From assembly GCF_900105965.1 (NCBI RefSeq), contig NZ_FNTV01000001.1:3224001-3288000 (forward strand): DNA of 64,000 nt, read 5' to 3'. Shown here one piece after another: positions 1-7,783 of this stretch (positions are counted from its first letter, which is position 1; every line of letters starts with the position of its first letter). The translations under genes were made by a program, and so were the position numbers. This stretch comes from Arthrobacter alpinus (GTDB lineage: Bacteria > Actinomycetota > Actinomycetes > Actinomycetales > Micrococcaceae). The notes below the pieces were generated by a model. The model was not told the origin of the DNA and ran no database searches. It was given only the letters and a program-made list of their open reading frames with translations.

Positions 1-524
1 GCAAGGTAGACCACCATGTAGTAGCCCACCCCCTTCCACACCGTCAGCCCGATTGCACACCCGATCAGCAGCCACCGGTCCGAGAGGAACTCGATGGGAC
101 GGTCGGCAAGCCCGAAGTAGCTCAGGGCCGAATTGACGGTGCCGCTTCCCGAGAACAGGAACTCCCAGACAATCGCGACCACTACCGCCGATGCAATCAC
201 AGGGAAATAGAAGGTGGTGCGGAAGAATCCGATTGCCGGCACCTTGCTGTTCACCAGGAGCGCGAGGAGCAGGGGCAGGAATGTCAGCAGCGGAACGCAG
301 ACGATCACATACACAATCGAGGTAGTCAGCGCGTAGCTGAACCGCTCATCCTCGAACATTTTCTGAAAGTTTGCCAGCCCCACAAACGCTGCGGGACGAA
401 GTGGGCGTGCATCCGTGAACGCGAGGACAATCGTGTTCAGGAACGGCCACAGGGCGAACACAAACACCCAGATCACGCCCGGCGCTACGAGCAAATATGG
501 TGTGTACCAGTTCTGTCGTCTCAT
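1..524 (-). CDS. ABC sugar transporter permease (MalF-like), 3' end cut by window edge
   Basis: Inner-membrane permease of a CUT1-type carbohydrate importer. Reading from the ATG at 524, the visible 174 residues begin MRRQNWYTPYLLVAPGVIWV and contain hydrophobic segments near residues 10-30, 70-95 and 105-130, with the ANFQKMF region typical of MalF/UgpA-like permeases. The EAA loop that contacts the ATPase would lie beyond the left edge, so the gene is incomplete here. It lies 34 nt downstream of the lipoprotein gene on the same strand and is probably co-transcribed with it. The substrate is inferred from neighbours to be a glycan-derived oligosaccharide. Family assignment is solid; substrate is a guess. 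Confidence 0.88.
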   Translation of the reverse strand, partial: MRRQNWYTPYLLVAPGVIWVFVFALWPFLNTIVLAFTDARPLRPAAFVGLANFQKMFEDERFSYALTTSIVYVIVCVPLLTFLPLLLALLVNSKVPAIGFFRTTFYFPVIASAVVVAIVWEFLFSGSGTVNSALSYFGLADRPIEFLSDRWLLIGCAIGLTVWKGVGYYMVVYL

Positions 525-558
525 GGTTATCTATTGCCCCTTCGTCCGTTGCCGACTA

Positions 559-1851
559 TTAGTCGACGACGTTCTGCTCTGCATAGGTCACTGACTTCGT
601 GAGTGCTTCCTCGGCCGAGATCTCACCCTTGACCGCGAGTGCGATCTGCTGCTGGGCGTAGTTGTTCATGGCTTCCGTGAACTGGGGCGCGCCCAACATG
701 CGCGCGTCGCTCATCTGCGACGCTGCCAGCTCGTTCGCCGTCTTCTGCATGTCGTTCTTGGCACTCTCCGCAAACACCGAGACGTCCTTGTTGGCCTCGA
801 TGGTTCCGGGGAAGAAGCCGACGGCGAGCTTGACGAAGTCGATCTGGTTCTCCGTGTTGGTGAGGAACTCAGCGAAAGCCAGCGCCGTGGCTTCGTTCTT
901 CGACTTGCCGGACACGCTGATGCCCTGCACAAACAGCGGCGGGTTGCCGAAGCCGTTGGTGACGTCAACATCGGGCAGGAGCTTGGGCGCGTTCACGGCA
1001 ATGTCCTTGTCGATGTAATTGGGTCCGGCGGTGGCCCAGGCGACGGTTCCCTTGTTGAAGTTGGTGATATTGGAGTTCAGGGTGCCGGCGCCCTGGAGGG
1101 CCTCCGGCGAGACGGCGCCAAGCTTGTACAGCTCCGCGTAGCGTTCGATGACTGCCACGGCCGCCGGGGTGTTGAATACGAACTTGCCGTCGACGTAGAC
1201 GTCCTGGGTGTCGCCGCCGTCCGAGACCAGGCTCTGCAGGGACTTCGGGCTGGGAACGTCGGAGATGGACTGGATGCCGGCACCGGCGAGCTTCCCAGCC
1301 GCGTCGAGCATCTCATCCACGTTTGTGGGTGTCTTGTCGACGCCACCCTTGGTGAGCAGTGCCTTGTTCCAGTAGTTCAGTTCGGTGCCCAGGTACCAAG
1401 GGAAGCCAAAGGATCCGTCGACCCCGTCGTAGGTGTAGGCGTCCACGCCACCCTCCACATAGTCGCCCAACACCTTTGAGGACTTGGACAGATCGAGCAG
1501 CTGCCCTGCCGAGGCCAGCGAGTAGCCGTATTCCGGGGGAAGGTTCAGGACGTCGGGAAGTTCTCCAGACCCGGCCTGCTGCAGGATCTTGTCCTCATAC
1601 CCGTCAGCGGGCTGGTCGATCCACTTGACGGTGGTGCCGGGGTTTGCCTTCTCAAAGGCATCAACGACTCCTTCAAAGTACGGCGTGAACTTGTCGTTTT
1701 TCAATGACCAGGTCTGGAAAGTGATCTCACCACCGATCTTGCCGTCCCCGGCAGCGTCACCAGCTGGTGCGGCTGTGCCGCCCGTGCAGGCACTGAGAGC
1801 CAGCACGGTTGCCACCGCGATGCCTGTTGCGAGAATGTTACGAATCTTCAT
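559..1851 (-). CDS. Extracellular sugar-binding lipoprotein of ABC importer
   Basis: Solute-binding protein (430 aa) that captures sugar outside the membrane for the adjacent permease. The N-terminus is a lipoprotein signal peptide with lipobox LSAC, lipidated Cys22, followed by a Gly/Ala-rich linker. The mature part has the family-1 binding-protein pattern (ITFQTWSLKNDKFTPYFEGV near the start, an FNKGTVAW segment in the C-terminal half). The ATG at 1851 is preceded by AAGGGGAAC. It is transcribed away from the GH5 gene, and the 164-nt gap between them holds an ATCGTTTTAGT operator motif, so both are probably repressed by the LacI protein at 3377-4399. An N-glycan-derived oligosaccharide is the likely ligand (inference). 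Confidence 0.9.
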   Translation of the reverse strand: MKIRNILATGIAVATVLALSACTGGTAAPAGDAAGDGKIGGEITFQTWSLKNDKFTPYFEGVVDAFEKANPGTTVKWIDQPADGYEDKILQQAGSGELPDVLNLPPEYGYSLASAGQLLDLSKSSKVLGDYVEGGVDAYTYDGVDGSFGFPWYLGTELNYWNKALLTKGGVDKTPTNVDEMLDAAGKLAGAGIQSISDVPSPKSLQSLVSDGGDTQDVYVDGKFVFNTPAAVAVIERYAELYKLGAVSPEALQGAGTLNSNITNFNKGTVAWATAGPNYIDKDIAVNAPKLLPDVDVTNGFGNPPLFVQGISVSGKSKNEATALAFAEFLTNTENQIDFVKLAVGFFPGTIEANKDVSVFAESAKNDMQKTANELAASQMSDARMLGAPQFTEAMNNYAQQQIALAVKGEISAEEALTKSVTYAEQNVVD

Positions 1852-1909
1852 GGACGGTTCCCCTTCGAAGTGGTCCAGGTGCCGCGGCTCTGCCAGAGGC
1901 GGCTATCAC

Positions 1910-1928
1910 AATTCATTACTAAAACGAT
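1910..1928. promoter_or_regulatory. Putative LacI operator between binding-protein and GH5 genes
   Basis: On the minus strand this reads ATCGTTTTA-G-TAATGAATT. One half matches the 21-bp palindrome at 4918-4938 (ATCGYTTTAGTAA) and the other is degenerate. A TATAGT hexamer overlaps on the plus strand at 1928-1933 and could be a -10 for the GH5 gene. Its place between divergent genes of one pathway supports dual control. Inferred from motif sharing only. Confidence 0.6.
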
Positions 1929-2015
1929 ATAGTGAACATAGCATGCCACACCGAACTCCGGCTCGTCTAGTACTGAATGAGACTCGCTCGGCAACGATTC
2001 CCTGGAAGGAACACG

Positions 2016-3311
2016 ATGACTCGCCTCACCACCCCCTTGCGCTTCGGCGCCAACTACACGCCAAAAACCGACTGGATGCACGCATGGATGGAGCTGGATC
2101 TTGACGAGGTGCGTCGCGACTTCGCGGGGCTGGCCGAGATCGGCCTGGACCATGTGCGACTCTTCCCGCTCTGGACACTGCTGCAGCCGAACCGCACACT
2201 GATCAGGGAAAAGGCCCTTGACGATGTCCGCGCCATGGTGGACGTAGCCGCCGAGTTTGGCATGGATGCCAGCGTCGACGTCATTCAGGGACACCTCTCG
2301 AGCTTCGATTTTGTCCCCTCCTGGCTGCAAACCTGGCACAACAAGAACATGTTCACCCACCCGGAGGCCCTCAGCGGCCAGGTGGAACTGGTAACCCGCT
2401 TGGGCGAGCGGATCGGCGGGGCGAAGAATTTCCTTGGCTTCACGCTGGGCAACGAGACCAACCAGTTCTCGGCGGCGAACCACCCCTCACCGTGGCCTGT
2501 GACCCCAGACCAGGCCGCGAACTGGATCACCACCCTGCTGGACGCCGCCCAGGCATCCGCGCCGAACCAGGAGCATGTGCACAGCGAGTATGACGCCGCC
2601 TGGTACATGGACGGGCACGGATTCACCCCGGTGCACGCCTCGCGCCTGGGCGCCATGAGCACCGTGCACTCCTGGATCTTCAACGGCACCGCACAACGCT
2701 ATGGCGGCCGCTCCATCGCCTCAGACCGTCACGCAGAGTACATGATTGAACTTGCTCGAGCATTCGCCACAGACCCGGAGCGCGCCATCTGGCTACAGGA
2801 GGTTGGGGCGCCGTCCAACTGCCTCACCTTGGAAGAGACACCAGGGTTTCTGGAGGCCACGCTGCGTTCCGCCGCACAGACAGAGAACCTGTGGGGCGTG
2901 ACTTGGTGGTGTTCGCACGACGTCAGCCGGAAGCTCGCCGACTTCCCCGAACTCGAGTACACACTCGGACTCGTCGATCAGGACAGCAACATCAAGCCGA
3001 TCGGCCGCCGCTTCGCCGAACTCATCCCCGAACTGCGCGAGCGGCAAGCGCATCCGGCGCGCACGCTGGGCATCGTCATAGAGATTGACGAAAATGAAAC
3101 GCCGATCAGTCGAGGCGCCATGAGCCCCGGCGGCTCGATCTTCCAGGCATGGGTGGACGCCTGCACCGCCGGCGCCAACCCGGCCTTCGTCACCTCCCTG
3201 GATGCCGAAAAGCCCGAGGCCCTCGCCGCACGCGGCATCACAGAACTACTCCGGCCCGCCGTAACCCGCGGGTTGGAGTACTCCTCCCAGAACACCATCG
3301 TCCCCGCCTGA
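2016..3311 (+). CDS. GH5-family beta-mannosidase-like glycoside hydrolase (GH5_18-like)
   Basis: Cytoplasmic (no signal peptide) clan GH-A hydrolase, 431 aa from the ATG at 2016, which has GGAAGGA at 2004-2010; an in-frame ATG at 1977 lacks this signal. The start [16 protein letters not shown] and the segment [13 protein letters not shown] resemble GH5 subfamily 18, whose characterised members cleave Man-beta1,4-GlcNAc left from N-glycan cores (recalled family knowledge, not searched). The candidate acid/base is E147 in TLGNE and the candidate nucleophile is E262 in WLQEVG, the classic beta-strand 4 and 7 positions. It is convergent with the LacI gene and divergent from the importer. Next to a secreted endoglycosidase, an intracellular step on imported N-glycan fragments is a coherent role. 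Confidence 0.82.
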   Translation: MTRLTTPLRFGANYTPKTDWMHAWMELDLDEVRRDFAGLAEIGLDHVRLFPLWTLLQPNRTLIREKALDDVRAMVDVAAEFGMDASVDVIQGHLSSFDFVPSWLQTWHNKNMFTHPEALSGQVELVTRLGERIGGAKNFLGFTLGNETNQFSAANHPSPWPVTPDQAANWITTLLDAAQASAPNQEHVHSEYDAAWYMDGHGFTPVHASRLGAMSTVHSWIFNGTAQRYGGRSIASDRHAEYMIELARAFATDPERAIWLQEVGAPSNCLTLEETPGFLEATLRSAAQTENLWGVTWWCSHDVSRKLADFPELEYTLGLVDQDSNIKPIGRRFAELIPELRERQAHPARTLGIVIEIDENETPISRGAMSPGGSIFQAWVDACTAGANPAFVTSLDAEKPEALAARGITELLRPAVTRGLEYSSQNTIVPA

Positions 3312-3329
3312 CAAAGGGTCCGACCCGCT

Positions 3330-3365
3330 CAGTGGGGCGTCGCGGAGCACCGCCTCGCCCCACTG
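3330..3365. terminator. Bidirectional hairpin between convergent GH5 and LacI genes
   Basis: CAGTGGGGCG (3330-3339) pairs perfectly with CGCCCCACTG (3356-3365), giving a 10-bp GC-rich stem between two convergent stop codons. There is no strong U-tract on either side. The position favours a shared terminator. Confidence 0.65.
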
Positions 3366-3376
3366 TTCGCGGAATA

Positions 3377-4399
3377 TCAGCTCGGCGCTGCCGTGCTCTC
3401 ACGAACTGTGAGCTGTGGCAGTGCGCCCATCCGATCCGGCAGCACCTCCCCAGCGTCGATTTGCTCCCGGAGGAAGTCCGCCGCATCCGAGCCAAGGCCG
3501 AAGGTGTCACGGGTGATGCAGGTAATCGAGGGGCGAACCAGCCCGGCGACTACTGAATCGTCAAAGGAAGCGATGGAGAGGTCCGCCGGCACAGACAGGC
3601 GCATCTCCTGGGCAACGCGGAGGCCGGCAATGGCCATCATGTCATTGTCAAAAACGACCGCGCTTGGTCGCTCCGCGCGGCTGAGAAGACGGCGCATGGT
3701 CGCTGCTGCCGCCGCTGGAGAGAAGTCCGTCGCGATCACCTCACCACTGACGCCACGCTCACTCAAGGCGGCAAGGACCTCTATGCGCATCCGCGTGTGC
3801 TGGAACTCTGCCGGACCGGAGACGAAAGCGATCGAGCGGTGTCCGAGTGCGGCTAAGTAGTCGAAAAGCGTGTGTGCAACCTGGCTGTCATCGAGCCAAA
3901 TCGTGGCAGGGTGTCCGGGATCGGAGGTATGGCTGCCAATAACCACCGCCGGTAGAGACATCTCTTGCAGGGCCGCGAGCCGGGGATCGTCATCGCGCGG
4001 GTCGATCACGATGACTCCGTCCACCTGGTTGGAGCTGCTCCAGTGGCGGTAAGTAGCCACTTCCTCCTCGATGGAGCTGACCAGCACCATCTGCATCGCG
4101 ATGCGGTACTCAGCCAGAGCGGACTGCACGCCGGCGATGAGGTCGGTGAAGAACGCCTCCGTGCCGAGTGTGCTGGCCGAGCGGTTCACGGCAAAGCCGA
4201 TCACACCGGCCCGCGACCCAACCAGGGCGCGAGCAGCGGAACTGGGCACCCACTGATGCTCCTGCGCGATACTAAGGACGCGGCGGCGAGTCTCTTCGCT
4301 GACACCGGGCCGACCATTCAGGGCGAAAGAAACCGCGCCAGGTGACACTCCGGCCAACCTTGCAATGTCCGTGATGGTCACGCGCTTTGCTTTAGGCAT
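3377..4399 (-). CDS. LacI-family transcriptional repressor of the glycan locus
   Basis: 340-aa LacI/GalR repressor. The N-terminal helix-turn-helix runs VTITDIARLAGVSPGAVSFA, followed by the hinge region SSAARALVGSRAGVIGF and a periplasmic-binding-like effector domain. The start is placed at the ATG at 4399, directly before the HTH and preceded by GAGGA. Upstream in-frame ATGs at 4444 (with GGAGAAAG) and 4519 would add 15 or 40 non-family residues. Three copies of an ATCGYTTTAGT motif lie at the promoters of this gene, the binding-protein/GH5 pair and the endoglycosidase, so local autoregulated repression relieved by an imported sugar is likely. The effector is unknown. Confidence 0.9.
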   Translation of the reverse strand: MPKAKRVTITDIARLAGVSPGAVSFALNGRPGVSEETRRRVLSIAQEHQWVPSSAARALVGSRAGVIGFAVNRSASTLGTEAFFTDLIAGVQSALAEYRIAMQMVLVSSIEEEVATYRHWSSSNQVDGVIVIDPRDDDPRLAALQEMSLPAVVIGSHTSDPGHPATIWLDDSQVAHTLFDYLAALGHRSIAFVSGPAEFQHTRMRIEVLAALSERGVSGEVIATDFSPAAAAATMRRLLSRAERPSAVVFDNDMMAIAGLRVAQEMRLSVPADLSIASFDDSVVAGLVRPSITCITRDTFGLGSDAADFLREQIDAGEVLPDRMGALPQLTVRESTAAPS

Positions 4400-4714
4400 C
4401 TGTTGATCCTCATCTGCTGAGGTAATTTCAGCCTCATGCTCCATAAACCGGCTTTCTCCGGTCTTGGAGAAAAACAATAAGTACGCCAACGCGGATACTA
4501 CAACTGCACCCGACACCACAATATCCGACGCCGCAGATGGTCAAGTCTGGGGCAGCGAACCGCCCCGGACCACATTTAGCGTGAAGGTATCTGAGGTTCC
4601 CGCCCGAGCCCGCACTCCGTCAAAATGTCCTCGTTCATGAACTGCGCAACATCGAAGGACTTCGCAGCACCCGAGATTCTGAGTCAAAGCTATCGTTAGC
4701 GGACGATCTAGTCA

Positions 4715-4733
4715 ATCGTTTTAGTTGAATGTT
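4715..4733. promoter_or_regulatory. Putative LacI operator near the repressor promoter
   Basis: ATCGTTTTA-G-TTGAATGTT. The left half matches the other two sites of the locus exactly; the right half pairs at only five of nine positions. It lies about 315 nt upstream of the chosen repressor start, so it could serve autoregulation or DNA looping to the 4918-4938 site. Confidence 0.45.
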
Positions 4734-4883
4734 CCATGAGGCGAACAAAATACGCCTGCGCCGAGCTGGACAGCCCAATCCTGCACCATGCTAAATCGAC
4801 ACCTATTCCTGCCGTTACCGACACAGGGCCGAGCCAGCCGGCCCGGAGGTCCGTCATGTTCGCTCTCATTTTCCATGTGACCC

Positions 4884-4938
4884 TTGGCATATCGAAGGTC
4901 GCCAACTACCATCGCTATATCGCTTTAGTAAAGCGATA
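4884..4938 (+). promoter_or_regulatory. Promoter and LacI operator of the endoglycosidase gene
   Basis: A -35-like TTGGCA (4884-4889), a 17-nt spacer and a -10-like TACCAT (4907-4912) are followed at once by a perfect 21-bp palindrome, TATCGCTTTA-G-TAAAGCGATA (4918-4938). The operator therefore covers the expected transcription start, a standard geometry for LacI repression. The palindrome is directly visible; binding by the neighbouring repressor is inferred. Confidence 0.75.
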
Positions 4939-4980
4939 CTGCACCCGCACCACTCGGTACTACAACACGACAGGGAAGTC

Positions 4981-6090
4981 ATGTTCACTAAACGCCGCCT
5001 CATCGGCTCAGCCGCCATCGTCGCAATATCCGCACTAACGAGCGCCGGGATGCTGACGCCAGCTTTCGCCAAAGACGCCGCACCCTCCACATCAGTGGGC
5101 AGCATGGCCCACTGCCAGAGCGATCCGCTCATGATGGCCTACTACCGCACGTGGCGGGACACCACCGTGCCGGAGAGTGCCAACTCCAACCTGCCTGACA
5201 AGAACGTCATCTCGATGGACCAGATTCCCAAGGGTGTCGACGTGGCCATGGTGTTTGACGCCGGCGCCACCAAGGACACGGATTACTGGGAAACCCTGGG
5301 GAAGCACTACGTTCCGAAGCTGCACAAACAGGGAACACGCGTTGTTTACACGCTGTGGATCGACCAGTTCGCCAAGGCCGATGTGGCGCTCAATGACGAG
5401 GCCTACGCCGCGTATGCCCAGTGGATCATGGATACCTATGTCACTCCCTACGGGATCGATGGCATTGACGTCGATGTCGAGTCGTACCCGCAGGGCGACG
5501 GTCTCACCCGTTCGATCGGCATCTTCAACGCTCTGGGCAAGCTAATCGGCCCTAAGTCCGGCACCGACAAATTGTTTATCTTTGACACCAACCAGACCGG
5601 GTCGACGCCGCTGTTCTCGGCCGTCTCGCACAACTTCTCCTACGTACTGCTGCAGGCTTACGGTCGCAACATCACCGGCATGCAGAACACCTGGAGCACC
5701 TTCGCCGACAAGATCAACTCTTGCCAGTTCTTGATTGGTTTCTCCTTCCCCGAGGAGCAGGACCGCACCAACTGGAACGATGCCGCAGGCCCCTTCAGCG
5801 AAGAGGCCTTCTCCACCAGCCGGGCACGCGACTACGCGCTGTGGCAGCCAACGGGCGGCCAGAAGGGTGGAGCCTTCGTCTATGCAATTGACCGCGATGG
5901 CAAGGCCTGGAACGAGAACACCATCTCGCCCACCAACTTCGCTTGGACCAAGGCAGTGATCAAGGCACAGGATGACGCCGCGGGCATCAAGACCCCCGGC
6001 CAGGGCAACAACCCCCACAACAACAACGGCAACGGCAACGGCAACGGCAACGGTCATGATAACGGCCAGGGGCACGGCAACAACAAGTAG
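4981..6090 (+). CDS. Secreted GH18 endo-beta-N-acetylglucosaminidase (EndoH/EndoF type)
   Basis: 369-aa exported enzyme expected to cut the GlcNAc-GlcNAc core bond of N-linked glycans. Signal peptide MFTKRRLIGSAAIVAISAL with a likely cleavage after AFA (residue 30). The GH18 signature D160-G-I-D163-V-D165-V-E167 carries the catalytic Glu167 and supporting aspartates. The compact (beta/alpha)8 length and the NFSYVLLQAYGRN region fit the EndoH/F branch rather than chitinases. The last 30 residues are an Asn/Gly/His repeat tail with no anchor motif. AGGGAAG (4972-4978) is the ribosome site. It stands alone behind a LacI operator. The product would feed the importer and the GH5 enzyme. N-glycan specificity is inferred. 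Confidence 0.83.
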   Translation: MFTKRRLIGSAAIVAISALTSAGMLTPAFAKDAAPSTSVGSMAHCQSDPLMMAYYRTWRDTTVPESANSNLPDKNVISMDQIPKGVDVAMVFDAGATKDTDYWETLGKHYVPKLHKQGTRVVYTLWIDQFAKADVALNDEAYAAYAQWIMDTYVTPYGIDGIDVDVESYPQGDGLTRSIGIFNALGKLIGPKSGTDKLFIFDTNQTGSTPLFSAVSHNFSYVLLQAYGRNITGMQNTWSTFADKINSCQFLIGFSFPEEQDRTNWNDAAGPFSEEAFSTSRARDYALWQPTGGQKGGAFVYAIDRDGKAWNENTISPTNFAWTKAVIKAQDDAAGIKTPGQGNNPHNNNGNGNGNGNGHDNGQGHGNNK

Positions 6091-6107
6091 ATCAGCTGGC
6101 CCCTGCA

Positions 6108-6157
6108 GCACTGGCGAAGGGATGCGGCCGTTCAAGCCCACACCCCTTCGCCAGTGC
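6108..6157. terminator. 14-bp hairpin after the endoglycosidase gene
   Basis: GCACTGGCGAAGGG (6108-6121) pairs perfectly with CCCTTCGCCAGTGC (6144-6157) around a 22-nt loop, 17 nt after the stop codon. No U-tract follows. It may be a factor-assisted terminator or an mRNA 3' stabiliser. Confidence 0.55.
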
Positions 6158-6214
6158 AGTGCTGGAGGACCGCTTCTGCGGGAGAGCCTCAATAATGTGA
6201 ATGTCCCGGGCAGA

Positions 6215-6268
6215 CAAGAGGCGGCCCGATATTTTTATCGGGCCGCCTCTTGGACGTTATTTCTTTTT
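6215..6268. terminator. 17-bp hairpin terminator between endoglycosidase and hspR
   Basis: A perfect 17-bp stem (6215-6231 with 6236-6252) closes a TTTT loop. On the plus strand it is followed by TTATTTCTTTTT, an intrinsic-terminator U-tract for the endoglycosidase transcript. The same stem lies 4 nt beyond the hspR stop codon on the other strand, so it probably ends both transcripts. Confidence 0.8.
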
Positions 6269-6715
6269 GGGCGATATGGCTTTTGGTCGCCAGACCACCA
6301 TGGCCTGGCTGCGCGGGCGCGGGCGCTGGCCCCGGGCAAGGGCCACAATGTCCCCGCCCATCAGGCCCGCCGCGAACACGCGGCTGTTGGTGCGTGGCGG
6401 CCGCGATTCCATTTCTGCCGTTACGGCTTCAAGCTGTTCACTGAGTTCCATGACCTTTGATCGCAGTGCATCGACCTGGTTCTGAAGCTCCATGATGCGT
6501 CGAATACCTTCAAGTGAAACGCCTTCCTGCGAGAGGCGCTGAACTTCTCGGAGCATGCTGACGTCATGCTGCGAGTACCGCCGCGATCGTCCGGGTGCCC
6601 GGCTGGGTTTCACAATCCCCAGCCTGTCGTACTGGCGCAGGGTTTGAGGATGCATGTCGGCCAGTTCGGCCGCCACGGAGATCACGAAAATCGGTGAGTA
6701 GGGATCGACGATCAT
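6257..6715 (-). CDS. hspR: HspR, MerR-family heat-shock repressor
   Basis: 152-aa repressor of the dnaK operon. The N-terminal MerR-type winged helix-turn-helix (PIFVISVAAELADMHPQTLR, then YDRLGIVKPSRAPGRSRRYS) is followed by a coiled-coil region near residues 70-105 and a basic C-terminus ending PKKK. In actinobacteria HspR binds HAIR sequences, with DnaK acting as co-repressor. Two HAIR sites are visible upstream of dnaK (10304-10322, 10354-10376). It is the last gene of the operon, 5 nt after dnaJ, which completes an autoregulatory loop. Identification is firm from sequence and position. Confidence 0.96.
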   Translation of the reverse strand: MIVDPYSPIFVISVAAELADMHPQTLRQYDRLGIVKPSRAPGRSRRYSQHDVSMLREVQRLSQEGVSLEGIRRIMELQNQVDALRSKVMELSEQLEAVTAEMESRPPRTNSRVFAAGLMGGDIVALARGQRPRPRSQAMVVWRPKAISPKKK

Positions 6716-6720
6716 GGCGC

Positions 6721-7707
6721 CTACAACTTAGCTTTGTCCGCCAGCGCAGCGCGGGGGTTGCCGTCTGCCGTAGCTGCCGCAAAGGCACGAACGGCTTCTT
6801 CGGCTTCTTGACTGAGCTTTTGCGGAACAGCCACGTCGATCGTGACCAGCAGATCGCCGTCGCCCTTCTTCGTCTTCACACCAGCACCCTTGACGCGCAA
6901 GGTACGGCCCGACGGCGTTCCGGCAGGCACGCGGAGGCGCACAGTATCGCCGGCCAGCGTGGGGACGCTGATATCCGCGCCGAGGGCTGCCTCAGGGAAG
7001 GAGACTGGTACGTGGACGCGGATGTTGTCGCCGTCGCGGACAAAGAAGTCGTGCGGCTTGACCTTGACCGTAACCATCAGATCGCCGGGGCCTGCAGCGC
7101 CGGGCTGGCCCTTGCCCTTGACGCGGACCTTCTGCCCGTCCTTGATGCCTGCGGGAATGCGAACATCGATGACGTCGCCGTTGGGCTCGCGCAGCGCAAT
7201 CTTGGTTCCGTTGATGGAGCCGCCGAAGGAAATGGTGGTACTGGCGCTACGGTCTGCACCCTTGGTGGGTTGGGGCTGGAAGCCGCCAAAACCGCCTCCG
7301 CCGCCACCTCCGCCGCCGAACAAATCGGCAAATTCCGGCGGGAGGCCTGAACCGCTAAAACCGGGGTTGCCACGGGGCGTGCTGCGGCCACCTCCGAAGA
7401 GGTCGCCGAAGACGTCCTCAAAGCCACCGCCGCCATTGTGTCCGGTGCCTCCTGCACTGAAGCGGGCACCGCCACCCATGGCGCGGATGGCGTCATACTG
7501 TTCGCGATCTTCCTTGCTGGAGAGCACGGAATACGCTTCGGAGACGTCTTTGAAGGTCTTTTCCGCCTGCGCATCACCGGAGTTTGTATCCGGGTGGTAC
7601 TTGCGGGCCAGCTTTCGGTAGGCCTTTTTGATATCGGCTTCGGTAGCATCCTTGGATACCCCAAGAATCTTATAGAAGTCTTTTTCTGCCCAGTCCTGAC
7701 TTGCCAA
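6721..7707 (-). CDS. dnaJ: DnaJ-type co-chaperone lacking the zinc-finger domain
   Basis: 328-aa Hsp40 that stimulates DnaK ATPase and delivers clients. J domain at residues 5-75 with the HPD tripeptide (KYHPDTN), a Gly/Phe-rich stretch at about 85-165, then two C-terminal beta domains (KGKGQPG, RVKGAG). The whole protein appears to lack the CxxCxGxG repeats of canonical DnaJ, making it a type II/CbpA-like J protein. The start is a TTG at 7707 preceded by GGAAAGGAG; the reading frame extends upstream but without family similarity. It sits in the dnaK operon before hspR. Missing cysteines are read directly from the translation. Confidence 0.93.
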   Translation of the reverse strand: MASQDWAEKDFYKILGVSKDATEADIKKAYRKLARKYHPDTNSGDAQAEKTFKDVSEAYSVLSSKEDREQYDAIRAMGGGARFSAGGTGHNGGGGFEDVFGDLFGGGRSTPRGNPGFSGSGLPPEFADLFGGGGGGGGGFGGFQPQPTKGADRSASTTISFGGSINGTKIALREPNGDVIDVRIPAGIKDGQKVRVKGKGQPGAAGPGDLMVTVKVKPHDFFVRDGDNIRVHVPVSFPEAALGADISVPTLAGDTVRLRVPAGTPSGRTLRVKGAGVKTKKGDGDLLVTIDVAVPQKLSQEAEEAVRAFAAATADGNPRAALADKAKL

Positions 7708-7742
7708 GACGTCTCCTTTCCAAAGTTTGTGGGTGATGCTAA

Positions 7743-7774
7743 GGGTCGGGCACCCAGTTCCGGGCGCCCGACCC
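7743..7774 (-). promoter_or_regulatory. Stem-loop in the grpE-dnaJ spacer
   Basis: GGGTCGGGC (7743-7751) pairs with GCCCGACCC (7766-7774), and three further G-C pairs form inside after one mismatch. It occupies the 76-nt gap between grpE and dnaJ. It may be an attenuator or an mRNA-processing/stability element that lowers dnaJ and hspR expression relative to dnaK and grpE (inference). Confidence 0.6.
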
Positions 7775-7783
7775 AAGGACTTG

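Larger units (their letters stand above)
4400..4980. other. Divergent intergenic region LacI / endoglycosidase
   Basis: 581 nt with no convincing gene; short frames here lack ribosome sites and family features. It holds the promoters of the repressor and the endoglycosidase plus two operator-like sites (4715-4733 and 4918-4938). A further short inverted repeat ATCGT-TAGCGG-ACGAT lies at 4692-4707. The long leader between 4440 and 4700 shows nothing else recognisable. Confidence 0.6.

Noticed and set aside
6001..6090. The AACGGC tandem repeat was considered as a CRISPR or minisatellite array.
   Set aside because: It is a short in-frame coding repeat at the end of the endoglycosidase, without spacers.
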